64,000 nucleotides of DNA from Chryseobacterium viscerum. GTDB taxonomy: Bacteria; Bacteroidota; Bacteroidia; Flavobacteriales; Weeksellaceae. Positions 35,062 through 44,123 of this stretch are shown in pieces. Made by a program: the position numbers and the translations under genes. Every line of letters begins with the position of its first letter. Within the stretch, counting starts at the first letter, position 1. The notes under the pieces are model-generated. The model was not told the origin of the DNA, made no database searches, and was given only the letters and a program-made list of their open reading frames with translations. Location of the stretch: the NCBI RefSeq assembly GCF_025949665.1, contig NZ_JAPDFT010000003.1, positions 124,001-188,000 on the forward strand, in the 5' to 3' direction.

Positions 35062-35280
35062 CGGTCTCCAGCCACTTTGATAAGTGGGTAAAGGTACTTA
35101 TAGAACGGTCTGGAGACCGTTAATGAAGTAGTTGGAGGCTGTTCCGAAGGGGGTCCAGCCACTTTATAAAGGGGCTGAAGATACTTACTATAGTGGCTAG
35201 AGGTACTTTCCAGGTGGCTAACGGGTGTTTATAAAGTGGTTTATGGTATTTTGATAGGATGTACGAGGACTTTTTAAAAC
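35062..35280. repeat. Degenerate 22-bp tandem-repeat array (about 10 units)
   Basis: The stretch divides into ten units of 22 (one of 21) bases with breaks near 35084, 35106, 35128, 35150, 35172, 35194, 35215, 35237 and 35259. A loose unit is GTGGCTAGAGGTACTTTCCAG; most units share G-rich starts and a TACTT or TTTATA ending. An 18-bp perfect inverted repeat (35054-35071 with 35110-35127) spans the first three units. No ORF covers the array. Confidence 0.7.
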
Positions 35281-35281
35281 A

Positions 35282-35312
35282 AAAACCACTGCTTTTGCAG
35301 TGGTTTTATTCT
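35282..35312. terminator. Terminator-like hairpin at the end of the array
   Basis: A perfect 11-bp stem (35282-35292 with 35297-35307) has a TTTT loop, A-run and T-run. It would end the leftward RHS/immunity operon or a rightward transcript. Confidence 0.82.
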
Positions 35313-35318
35313 TTGTGG

Positions 35319-35335
35319 GCGAGCGAGATGCTCGC
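35319..35335. repeat. Small GC-rich hairpin (GCGAGC...GCTCGC)
   Basis: A 6-bp perfect stem (35319-35324 with 35330-35335) stands between the terminator and the immunity gene. It may be an interspersed short palindrome. Confidence 0.45.
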
Positions 35336-35354
35336 GCCAGTGGGGATATTTTGC

Positions 35355-35816
35355 TTATGTTATTTTACTAACATCCAAATCGCTTATCAAATTTATATCA
35401 CCTTCAATTTTAGTTTGCATCAAAATATCTAAAATATCCGGAGGTAAATCAATTATTTCTAAGGGTTTTATTGGAGTAGCAACCAAATGATACTGATTAT
35501 CTATAAAATCATTTAAATTAGTCTTATCAAAAGAATAAAGACCTCTTTGAGTAAAATAGATAAAATCTCTTAAATATCTTTCATCAACACCACTTCCAAA
35601 TATTTTAGTTAATAATTCATCTAACAAAGGATTTACTATTGGATCAGATATTGTTGATAAACCCTTAAAATAAGATAATAGTTTTTTATTGTTTACTGAT
35701 GAATTAGCAACCGTTTTAGGCAATTTTCCTCCACCAGATGCAACAAAACCTATATATTTACCATCTGTAAAAAACCAATCGATGTCTAATGCTTGTTGTT
35801 CTATCTCTGTATACAT
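35355..35816 (-). CDS. Candidate immunity protein for the RHS deaminase toxin
   Basis: The 153-residue acidic protein begins 9 bases after the stop of the RHS/deaminase gene, the position expected for a cognate immunity gene. It has no signal peptide or TM segment, so it would act in the cytoplasm. Features seen are a DIDWFFTDGKYIGFVASGGGKLP opening and a Pro-rich IKPLEIIDLPPDIL segment near residue 118, leading into an amphipathic helix. DIDWF..DG and an FVASGGG turn are found in several immunity-like proteins, but no family can be named. Function is inferred from location. Confidence 0.65.
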   Translation of the reverse strand: MYTEIEQQALDIDWFFTDGKYIGFVASGGGKLPKTVANSSVNNKKLLSYFKGLSTISDPIVNPLLDELLTKIFGSGVDERYLRDFIYFTQRGLYSFDKTNLNDFIDNQYHLVATPIKPLEIIDLPPDILDILMQTKIEGDINLISDLDVSKIT

Positions 35817-35825
35817 AAAAAATAT

Positions 35826-36122
35826 TTATTTTCCAAAAGTTGCTTTGCAATTACCACACATTTGAACAACTTTTCCTGTTCTAGGTCGTATTGCTCCTGT
35901 AAAATTAATTTGTGATGGAAAGGCTTGTGGATTTTTTAGGAGCAATTCATTTCCAGCATGAAATTCCGCACAACATGCTACTGATGTTTTATGAATATTT
36001 TTTGTTCCAGCTCCACCTAGCATTTCTACTACATCTTGTAATTGTGGTGCAATTTCAGTCGGAGCATCTGCACTAATTCCAATTACTGTTTGTCCATTTA
36101 GTTCTGCTCCCACCACTGCCGA
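35826..36122 (-). other. Toxin module of the RHS protein (deaminase domain)
   Basis: This is the DNA of residues 1144-1241. It follows a linker rich in Gly/Ser/Pro after the RHS core. Such modules are typically exchangeable 3' ends, so recombination breakpoints would be expected near 36600-36122. Confidence 0.7.
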
Positions 36123-39100
36123 TGGTGCACTTCCAGAAGCATAGATATCAGATGCTGTCCTTTCAACTCGAGAGCTCAATCTCCTGATCCTATTAGCAGT
36201 TCGTAGTGAAGATATAGCGGCTCCTGTACCTCCAGTAAGCAAATCAATAGCTGCACCTTGTACTAATGGATTCTCAGAAACCTGCATCTGTAGTTCCGTT
36301 TTACCACGTGATTCAGGAACAGAACCAAATGTAGATCCCCAAGGATCACCAGATGATGGTGGGGTACCTATACCCCCTCCTCCAGCACTTCCAACATAAA
36401 ATGTACTAACATGACCTTTTGAATTAAAAATATCTGTAATACTTAAGTTAGTAGTATGAGAACTTACATTCCATGTTCCATTACTTCCTTTATTAACAGC
36501 TATACCATAAGAACCTGAACCTAATTTATCAGCCCACTGCTCAGCATGAATTCTAGCATCTGATTTGAAAAGATTATTAAAAAAACCTGCTCCTCTAACC
36601 CACCTACCATCGGGGTCTGTATAATTTATTGGGTTATCTAGGGTATAGTTATAAGGTGAATATCGTCTATACATTTCTGCCAAAGGATCCGTTACTCCCC
36701 ATCTTCCCAAATCCGGCATATAGAATCTTGCCCCATAATCATACATCCCTGTCTCCTGAAGTTCCTTTCCGTTGTACTTATAATTCTTATAACTTCCCGG
36801 TCCATAGAATGCGTTTCCAGTCTTCAGATGGTTCATCCCAAATGGGTAATAATCATTAGCATCTGTGATTTCAAGAGCGCCTGCGCTATTTCTTGCGAAA
36901 CTTATCCTTGCATTTCCAAGATGATCCTCATACTGGTAAATATACTGATCTTTTCCGTAATCATAAAATCCTTCTGCTGTAGGAAAAAACATGAGTTGGG
37001 GAGTCTTAACTGTTGTTATTCCTAAAGGAGTATTCAATTGCTGGTTCTCTGCGGTGACAATTCCACTTTCTACACTGTAAGCCTGCTGTTCATGGGCATA
37101 TTTCAACTTTTCGGACATCATACGGAGTCCTTCAATACCACCTCCGCCATTGTTATCGGACTCACTGTGATAATACTGAAATCCATCGAGATAATCTGTG
37201 ATTTGGGTTACAGTATAACAGTTGATAATTCCACATTCAAACATAGGAAGCTTTTTCTGAACCTTAATACCATCAGCCCTGTAAAGATAATTATGCATCC
37301 CCGAAAGTCCCATATTCCCGTATTCTATTTTATTGGGAAGGTTCAGATGGTTGTAGGTGATTTTGCTGATGTTTTTATCCGGCATCTGCCACATGTTTCC
37401 ATTAAGGTCATACTGGATAGTACCACCTCCGCCTTCATATCCTGATGGATTATTCTTGTGGTCTTTAATGATGGATACCTGATTGGTCAGATTATTGGAT
37501 CCGTAAATATATTCCAATTCATCAATGACTGTAGCGGTTGTATTATTTCCTTCCAAAGCAGCAGTACGGTAAAGGCTTTTTATATTCCCATTCAGGTCAT
37601 ACGCTAAGGATTCTGTATGTTCTTTGCTGTAAGGGTTCACAGGATTTTGATAATACCCTGCTGACAGTCTGTTCAACGCATCATAGGCATAACCGTATCT
37701 CTTAGGTTGTATAGGAGGATTGGCTCCTATAGATTCTACGGCTCTCCAGTCTACTTCTGCTGTATTACCATTGTATTTCGCCTTTACATTTTTCCCGGAA
37801 AATAATGCCGGATCAGGATTCTCTATTCCATTCATCTGATTGTATTTGATTTCGTAGGAAAATAGCTTTCCTCCTAAATCAGGAACTGTCATCTGACCTT
37901 TATTAATATGAGTCAGCCAGCCTCTGATATTATAATTATAATCAATACTTTGAAGATTATTGCCTACTTTTTTGTTTGTAAGCTGTGAGATCTCGTTATA
38001 GCTGTTTTGTGTCAGGATTTGTTCCGGTTTATCATCTACCTGATGCTTATGAACCAGTAATCTGTTCTGATTATCATATTCAAAACGTTCTGTGATGGTA
38101 ACTCCAGGTTCATTCGCTAATCTCTTATGAAGAGTAACCGTTTTCTTTGGTATTCCGGTAAAATCCAACTCGGATTCTGTTCTGGTATAACCTCCTAAAT
38201 GATTGATGGAATGAGTTCCAATAACCCTCCCCTTTTGATCGTAATAAGTATAGTTCTTTGTCCAGTTATCATCTTCAATATTTTTTACAAAACTCATCAC
38301 AGGTAAGCCTTTGGTACTTCTACCGTCAGGGGTAGGGGTTTCCGTTAAGACGGTCATATCAGGTATATTCGCTGGTAGTGCAGGATTAAAGCTGTATCCA
38401 GGATAGGTATCATAATAATTAACGCTTAAGATCTGAGTAACACTGGTAGGGGTCGAAAGCTTAGTATAATATACCGGCATGCCATTTAAGGTCAGCCCCG
38501 CTGTCGCAGTCCTAGTTTCATATAAATTCGCATTGGCATTAACACTGTTTTGCATTGATGCTCTGCTGGCAGTATTATTTGTGATCCCAGTGTAAACAGT
38601 TCTTCCAAACTGGTCATATTTGGTAAAAAGCCATTGCCCTTTTCCTTTGAGCACTGTATCCTGGGTCAGGATAAGCTGATCCGCTTTATTATACACCATA
38701 TATTCCCAGCCTTTGCCGGGAAGCTTCTTTTCAACTAGTCTGCCCCTTGTATCATATCGGTACTGATATGCTAAGTCATCACGCTGTGCTGTTGTCCAAG
38801 TGTCTAATTTAGATAATAGTGGGGGGACAACAAATGCTAATTGATCAAACTCATTATAAACATAAAATGTATCTGCATTTTCGGTAGCACTGATAACCTT
38901 CCTTACCAATACAACCTGTCCTTTACCATTTTTAAATTCTATGGTTTTGTTTTCGTCTTCATCCGTTATTGTATTTTTATACAACTGGGCATTTGCATAC
39001 ATTCCACTATCAACGATATCTGACTCTGTAGCATTATTTACCCACTTTGTAAGAGCAGTAAACTTTTTGACCTTGTCTAAGGTAGAATTGGCTTCATATC

Positions 39101-39551
39101 CGAACTTAATAGATTTTCCGTTCCAATCATTACCTACTTGCTTTTGTTCTAGCACTCTACCCAAAGGTGAGTTTTCTAAAACCTTTTCTGAATAAATCTT
39201 TTCTGAGCCATAGGGGGTACTGCTTACATTGCTTAAAGGATCAGGGGTAATTGCCCCATTCAAAGTTCCTCCCTGGGGAACAGGTAAGTAATCCTGAACC
39301 TGTCTTCCGAACGAATCATATTTAATGGGGGTAACCACATCTCGTCCTAATGGGGAAGCTTTTACATTAACAATCTGCTTGGGCCTTCCTAAACCATCAA
39401 AATACTGAACTGTTTCTGAGGATTTTGTAACTGAAGTTCCATTATAATCAAGATAAGTTTTGGCTTGAATATAGTTATCTGTCGGGTTCAATTGTGCCTG
39501 CACTTTTCCTGTAATAAACAAAATGTTTATCAGAATTATTATTTTTTTCAT
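35826..39551 (-). CDS. RHS-repeat protein with C-terminal YwqJ-like deaminase toxin
   Basis: The 1241-residue protein has a signal peptide (cut after VQAQ, about residue 20), an N-terminal DUF6443-like region (QYFDGLGRPKQIV near residue 48), many YD repeats and an RHS core ending in NPINYTDPDGR at about residue 983. The C-terminal 98 residues form a deaminase-type toxin. Cys1194-Ala-Glu1196 in CCAEFHAGNELL supplies a zinc ligand and the catalytic glutamate, and Cys1232/Cys1235 in MCGNC are the other ligands, as in YwqJ-type deaminases. RHS shells package such toxins for release. The gene is followed by a candidate immunity gene and preceded, 6 bases away, by a DUF5977 protein gene. Nucleic-acid target is unknown. 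Confidence 0.85.
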   Translation of the reverse strand: MKKIIILINILFITGKVQAQLNPTDNYIQAKTYLDYNGTSVTKSSETVQYFDGLGRPKQIVNVKASPLGRDVVTPIKYDSFGRQVQDYLPVPQGGTLNGAITPDPLSNVSSTPYGSEKIYSEKVLENSPLGRVLEQKQVGNDWNGKSIKFGYEANSTLDKVKKFTALTKWVNNATESDIVDSGMYANAQLYKNTITDEDENKTIEFKNGKGQVVLVRKVISATENADTFYVYNEFDQLAFVVPPLLSKLDTWTTAQRDDLAYQYRYDTRGRLVEKKLPGKGWEYMVYNKADQLILTQDTVLKGKGQWLFTKYDQFGRTVYTGITNNTASRASMQNSVNANANLYETRTATAGLTLNGMPVYYTKLSTPTSVTQILSVNYYDTYPGYSFNPALPANIPDMTVLTETPTPDGRSTKGLPVMSFVKNIEDDNWTKNYTYYDQKGRVIGTHSINHLGGYTRTESELDFTGIPKKTVTLHKRLANEPGVTITERFEYDNQNRLLVHKHQVDDKPEQILTQNSYNEISQLTNKKVGNNLQSIDYNYNIRGWLTHINKGQMTVPDLGGKLFSYEIKYNQMNGIENPDPALFSGKNVKAKYNGNTAEVDWRAVESIGANPPIQPKRYGYAYDALNRLSAGYYQNPVNPYSKEHTESLAYDLNGNIKSLYRTAALEGNNTTATVIDELEYIYGSNNLTNQVSIIKDHKNNPSGYEGGGGTIQYDLNGNMWQMPDKNISKITYNHLNLPNKIEYGNMGLSGMHNYLYRADGIKVQKKLPMFECGIINCYTVTQITDYLDGFQYYHSESDNNGGGGIEGLRMMSEKLKYAHEQQAYSVESGIVTAENQQLNTPLGITTVKTPQLMFFPTAEGFYDYGKDQYIYQYEDHLGNARISFARNSAGALEITDANDYYPFGMNHLKTGNAFYGPGSYKNYKYNGKELQETGMYDYGARFYMPDLGRWGVTDPLAEMYRRYSPYNYTLDNPINYTDPDGRWVRGAGFFNNLFKSDARIHAEQWADKLGSGSYGIAVNKGSNGTWNVSSHTTNLSITDIFNSKGHVSTFYVGSAGGGGIGTPPSSGDPWGSTFGSVPESRGKTELQMQVSENPLVQGAAIDLLTGGTGAAISSLRTANRIRRLSSRVERTASDIYASGSAPSAVVGAELNGQTVIGISADAPTEIAPQLQDVVEMLGGAGTKNIHKTSVACCAEFHAGNELLLKNPQAFPSQINFTGAIRPRTGKVVQMCGNCKATFGK

Positions 39552-39557
39552 CAGTTT

Positions 39558-42500
39558 TTAATTTTTATCATATTCAAAAACAAAAGAAGCTCCTTTACCC
39601 GCAATTGCCATTCCGCCATGGTTAGGACCAGGATCAGTTACACTTGGAGTTAAAACAATACTTCCGTTTGTATTTATTGTAACTTTCCATAAAGTATGTG
39701 TACCATATTCTATAACATTATTGATGACTTTTGTGGAATTGGGTCTACAAGAAGCTGGAATACTTGCCATTGTACTATTATACCAATAGGTATTGTTTGG
39801 AGCAATTATACTCAAATTTGCTTTAAAATGCCCCGAACTTGGTTGGGTTACAAAAGAACTAGCTCCAAGTGTAATCCCGTTCTGTGACATTATATCACAT
39901 CCAATATAAGTACATGGACTGTTGTTGGCTTCATTTTGACCATTGGTATTGATATCATCCATTGCTTTTTGATCAGCATCTTCCTGGCTAATATCAGAAG
40001 AGTATTTTTTTGCAGGCACTACATAGAAATAGGTATTTGATTCTGCATCTGCAGAACAATTTTTTGTAAATACTTTACTTTTTTCTACATTATAAAAGCA
40101 TGGCACAGCATTAGCCTGATTTTGTCCATTAGTATTGATTTCATCTAACGCTTTTTGATTTGCGTCTGCCTGGCTTATATCAGAGGAATATTTTTTTGCA
40201 GGTACAATATAAGTATAGCTTGCAATACCTCCTGGTGGACAGTTCTTAGTGAAGGTTTGGCTTTTTTCTATATTAAAATATAAACAGACAGAATTTGCGT
40301 TAGCTACATTCTGCCCATTAGCGCTGATATCATCCAGAGCCTTCTGATCTGCATCCCATGGAGCTATTTCAGACATATATGTTTTAGCAGGAACTACATA
40401 AGTGTAAGGATTAGCAAAAGTTCCAACTGTACAGTTATTCTTGGTGAAGTTTTGTTTCTGTTCCGCATTATAATAATATAAATCGTATGTAAATGTAAAA
40501 TTAACAATTGAAGAAGGGGTATATGCGGCTGTTTCGTATAAAAACTTCAACATGACATCACCATTAGATTCAACAGAAATCGACCACACCCTGTTTCTAC
40601 TTGTGATTTCTCCATAACGCTTTACAGCAGGTACGCAGTTTCCATTAATTTTTCCAACTTTTACACCTTGTGATAAAAGATTTTTTATCACAATATCATC
40701 GTCTATAAATATGCCATCAAAAGTCAACTGAACGGTAACAGGAGAAATTTTAGACACACCTACAGACCAATAAGGAATGGCATCTGAAGAGCTAAAAGTA
40801 CAAGTAGCGGCTACGCAATTACCATATAAATTTGCCTGCGATTGTCCATTATTCTTTAAATCAGCTAAAGCTTGTAGATTTGCATCATCTTTACTAATAG
40901 TAGAACTGTATTTTTTCTCTGGAACGATATATAAATAGCGTTCACCAACTAAACCACTAGTACAATTTTTTTTAATAAAGTAGTTTGATACTTCATCATT
41001 ATAGAACAGCCCACTGACAGGTTGTTTAAATTTATATTGGTATTCTTTTAGTACCTGATTATCTGCTGAAATAATTTTATCAAGTCTATTAGTATTAGTA
41101 TTGTACTTATATATTTCCCTGATTCCATTAGCAGGAGTAATACTACTAACTCCTATTAACGGATTATGAGTGTAAGTGGTTATTTGATAGTTGGTCAAAT
41201 ATTGATTTTTTCTAAAATCATTCAAAGCATTATTGAGAGTTTGTTCCGTTAAATCATCCACATCTGCAACAGATTTAGTTTGCAAATCAGTTATGATATT
41301 AGACATTCCAGATATTGCTAATAACGAATTATAGTCAAGACCTTCTATTTTCGCTAGAGGCAAGGTTTGATCATATCCCCATATAATACTTGTATTGGTT
41401 CCTGATTTTGTATGATATTGCAAAAGATTTCCTTTTGTATCATATTGGTCATATATAATCTCATTTTCTGATGTTTCAGAAGAAGTATCAATTGTATTTA
41501 ATAGTATAGATTGCGTCTGTTTAGGTAAAAGTTTAGTATGTCCATTCCAGTTTGTACTATAACTTAGTTTGGTTTTAGCGAGTGGAACATTATTTTTATA
41601 AATTGTTGTTTCCAAAGGAATACTTAACATGTTTTTCTGAATAAGATCTGCAGAACCTGAAATATCATTAGCATATTTATAAGTTGTTTTTGATTTTGTC
41701 TGATCTGCAAAAATAGATTCTTCTGATTTTAAGTTATTGGTTAGGTTAGTATCATAGTTATAGTCAGTTTTTGTACTTATTATATTTCCGCTTAGAAAAT
41801 CTGTAGTCGTTGTAGAAGTCAGAAGTTGCTGATTAAGATTGATCTTGTAATACCTGTTATATACTAGATGCTCAAAAGCTCCCCATGTTACAAATTGATC
41901 CTTATTTTGTAATTTGATAATACTATATTGATTTTCAACTTTTTTCACAGGGATTCCTTGCTCCCCCATATAGTTCGTTTTTAGCAATTTCCCTCTGTAA
42001 TAACCATAATCTACATATCTAAGTGTTAAATTTTTATAACTATCCTGAACATCTGGAATAACATAATCTTTTTTAATATCTTTATCTGGCATTCCATCAG
42101 GAATATTCTCTAAATCTGAAAAATAATTTTTTTTATAGAGTTTATTATTGACCCATTCATTTACCTGTGAATAATTAACAGGATTATTCGTATATGTATT
42201 AGTATTTATGCTATTTATTGATTCATTTGGCCTTGTAATATCAAGAACAGGATTAAGAAACATATATATCTGGGGGTGATCCAAATAAACATAAGTAAAG
42301 AAAGAGTTATTAATACCACTGCTTTTAGCTGAAAGCGAACCGTTATCAGCATCCCTCTCATAAGTAAAATCTCTGATATTTTGTTCTTTTCCATCAAAAT
42401 CAATTATTTTTTTTATCCTTGCACCTCCAACAATACCTGTTTGGTTTCTCATGTACTGTAAGAAATGAGAATTTGTATCTCTCCAGATTGTTTTTGAATA

Positions 42501-44123
42501 TATATGAGGCTCATAATAAAAAGAAGAGTGTCCCCCTGTAGGATATTCAATTTTTCTTAGTAGTCCTACGTCACATAATTCAGGATTTGGATTCCTTTGA
42601 TCCCCAACAATATCAGAACTTAATAAAGAATTATTAAATACATAATCAGGAGTTAATTGGTTATTTTCTGGTTTACCATTCCAATACCCCCAAAAATCAA
42701 TACCAAAAGTAGCATGGTTGGGCAGATTGGAAGTTTTATAATAATCAAATGAATATTTTTTATCACCATCCATCACAGAAGAAAGGAAAAAATAATCTTT
42801 TATCCTATTGTAGTTAAAGTTAATAGCTTTTATTTCTTTATTTTGATTATTGAATACAGATACTTTATTTAATTTAAAAGATTTATATCCATAAGCATAT
42901 GGAGCCCCATAATGATCAATATATGAAGTGTAAGCAGGAAACTCTGTATAATCAAACGTGATCGTTGCCACATTATCAATGATTATTTTCGCAGGGAATA
43001 CCTTTTTAACCAAATTCATACTCAGCGCACCTTTAAAATTACCTTCAGGTCCCATATAATAGTTGGTCTCAGTTTTACCAGGTCTAATATCTCTTCTACC
43101 TGATACATAAAAGGTCAGGTCAAAAAAACTCTGATTTAATCCTTTGAACGTATTTTCACTATAATCTTGGGGAGGAAAATAATTACCATGACAAAACGTA
43201 GTCCAATTAGAGCCATATTTTTTGTTTTCAATAATAACATTGCGACTGTTAACGTATTCAATTTTGGATAAATACCACGACATTATTTTCATATTATAGG
43301 AAGGTGTGTATTCTGGAGTTTCGTTTAAAATTCCTAAATCATAGGAAACTTCTAGATTATCAATATCACCTCCAAAATAATATTTGTTTCCTTTTCCATC
43401 AGTAATAATAATCTGAGAAGGATCGGGCTTACAGAAAGCGTTGGGATCATTTTGAATAGTAATTCCAGATATATCTATTTTTAGATTAGGATCGTTGGAT
43501 ACTGCTACAGGCTTTAGATCAATACCAATGTAAAAATAACCAGAAATTCCCATGAAATTAAAATTAAATTTATCGGGCTCTAGTTCATAAAACTTTCCTA
43601 TTTTCTGTTCTGGACTTAAATATGGAAAATGATAATATGGTGGACTTGTAAAAACTGAGGAGCGAGGATATTGTATATCGAAAACATCCTGATTTGTGAG
43701 CCCTAGAGATTCGACTGTTCTTGCACCTAAAAGATACCCTCCACCTGTGTGATCCCCGTCTGTAACTGGACTATGCTTAACATCATCAGGAACATTGTTA
43801 ATAGTTCTGGTAATTGCTCCTCCATAATTTAGAAACCAGTCTTGCCCGACATAATTAGATTGCTTAGCAGGAATAAACCCTGAGGAATTATATGCTAAAT
43901 TAAGAGCAAAGCTTTCTCCAGTTCCAGGTATTTCTGTGCTGTATAGTGGGACACCAACATCAACACTGCCCGAATAAAGATTTACGGGGGTGTTTCCGAA
44001 CCTCTCCATTTCGTAGGTTTGCGGTGATTTTATATCAATAGGCTTTGGAACGTATTGTGATGATTGTCCTTGAACATTAAATAATGACACAAAGAATATA
44101 CTTATTAATACTAATTTTCTCAT
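39558..44123 (-). CDS. Giant DUF5977-repeat surface protein of the RHS locus
   Basis: The 1521-residue protein has a signal peptide (about 19 residues, FNVQGQ) and no sorting domain. The first 1000 residues resemble the N-terminal shells of YD/RHS-partner proteins in Bacteroidetes (EMERFGNTPVNLYSGSVDVGVPL opening). The last 480 residues hold at least four repeats of about 48 residues: FTKNNC, then YVVPAKKYSSDIS.DADQKALDDIN.NGQN.AN, which is the DUF5977 pattern. Genes of this type usually precede an RHS gene in Flavobacteria. The start overlaps the stop of the T9SS beta-propeller gene (ATGA). The role may be as a carrier or part of the RHS shell. Confidence 0.78.
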   Translation of the reverse strand: MRKLVLISIFFVSLFNVQGQSSQYVPKPIDIKSPQTYEMERFGNTPVNLYSGSVDVGVPLYSTEIPGTGESFALNLAYNSSGFIPAKQSNYVGQDWFLNYGGAITRTINNVPDDVKHSPVTDGDHTGGGYLLGARTVESLGLTNQDVFDIQYPRSSVFTSPPYYHFPYLSPEQKIGKFYELEPDKFNFNFMGISGYFYIGIDLKPVAVSNDPNLKIDISGITIQNDPNAFCKPDPSQIIITDGKGNKYYFGGDIDNLEVSYDLGILNETPEYTPSYNMKIMSWYLSKIEYVNSRNVIIENKKYGSNWTTFCHGNYFPPQDYSENTFKGLNQSFFDLTFYVSGRRDIRPGKTETNYYMGPEGNFKGALSMNLVKKVFPAKIIIDNVATITFDYTEFPAYTSYIDHYGAPYAYGYKSFKLNKVSVFNNQNKEIKAINFNYNRIKDYFFLSSVMDGDKKYSFDYYKTSNLPNHATFGIDFWGYWNGKPENNQLTPDYVFNNSLLSSDIVGDQRNPNPELCDVGLLRKIEYPTGGHSSFYYEPHIYSKTIWRDTNSHFLQYMRNQTGIVGGARIKKIIDFDGKEQNIRDFTYERDADNGSLSAKSSGINNSFFTYVYLDHPQIYMFLNPVLDITRPNESINSINTNTYTNNPVNYSQVNEWVNNKLYKKNYFSDLENIPDGMPDKDIKKDYVIPDVQDSYKNLTLRYVDYGYYRGKLLKTNYMGEQGIPVKKVENQYSIIKLQNKDQFVTWGAFEHLVYNRYYKINLNQQLLTSTTTTDFLSGNIISTKTDYNYDTNLTNNLKSEESIFADQTKSKTTYKYANDISGSADLIQKNMLSIPLETTIYKNNVPLAKTKLSYSTNWNGHTKLLPKQTQSILLNTIDTSSETSENEIIYDQYDTKGNLLQYHTKSGTNTSIIWGYDQTLPLAKIEGLDYNSLLAISGMSNIITDLQTKSVADVDDLTEQTLNNALNDFRKNQYLTNYQITTYTHNPLIGVSSITPANGIREIYKYNTNTNRLDKIISADNQVLKEYQYKFKQPVSGLFYNDEVSNYFIKKNCTSGLVGERYLYIVPEKKYSSTISKDDANLQALADLKNNGQSQANLYGNCVAATCTFSSSDAIPYWSVGVSKISPVTVQLTFDGIFIDDDIVIKNLLSQGVKVGKINGNCVPAVKRYGEITSRNRVWSISVESNGDVMLKFLYETAAYTPSSIVNFTFTYDLYYYNAEQKQNFTKNNCTVGTFANPYTYVVPAKTYMSEIAPWDADQKALDDISANGQNVANANSVCLYFNIEKSQTFTKNCPPGGIASYTYIVPAKKYSSDISQADANQKALDEINTNGQNQANAVPCFYNVEKSKVFTKNCSADAESNTYFYVVPAKKYSSDISQEDADQKAMDDINTNGQNEANNSPCTYIGCDIMSQNGITLGASSFVTQPSSGHFKANLSIIAPNNTYWYNSTMASIPASCRPNSTKVINNVIEYGTHTLWKVTINTNGSIVLTPSVTDPGPNHGGMAIAGKGASFVFEYDKN
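39905..40985 (-). repeat. Four coding repeats of the DUF5977 domain
   Basis: Four related coding segments are centred near 40925, 40380, 40180 and 39990. Each gives an aromatic-Lys-Asn-Cys start, a Tyr-x-Val-Pro-x-Lys strand and a DADQKALxDIxxNGQxxAN helix. The last three are close together, and the first stands apart by an inserted beta-rich segment. Confidence 0.75.

Noticed and set aside
35062..35280. CRISPR array
   Set aside because: The units are diverged over their whole length, there is no alternation of constant repeats with unique spacers, and no cas genes are present.
37038..37445. Antisense 135-codon frame inside the RHS gene
   Set aside because: It lies entirely inside the RHS coding sequence, with no signal or family. 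It is a shadow frame.
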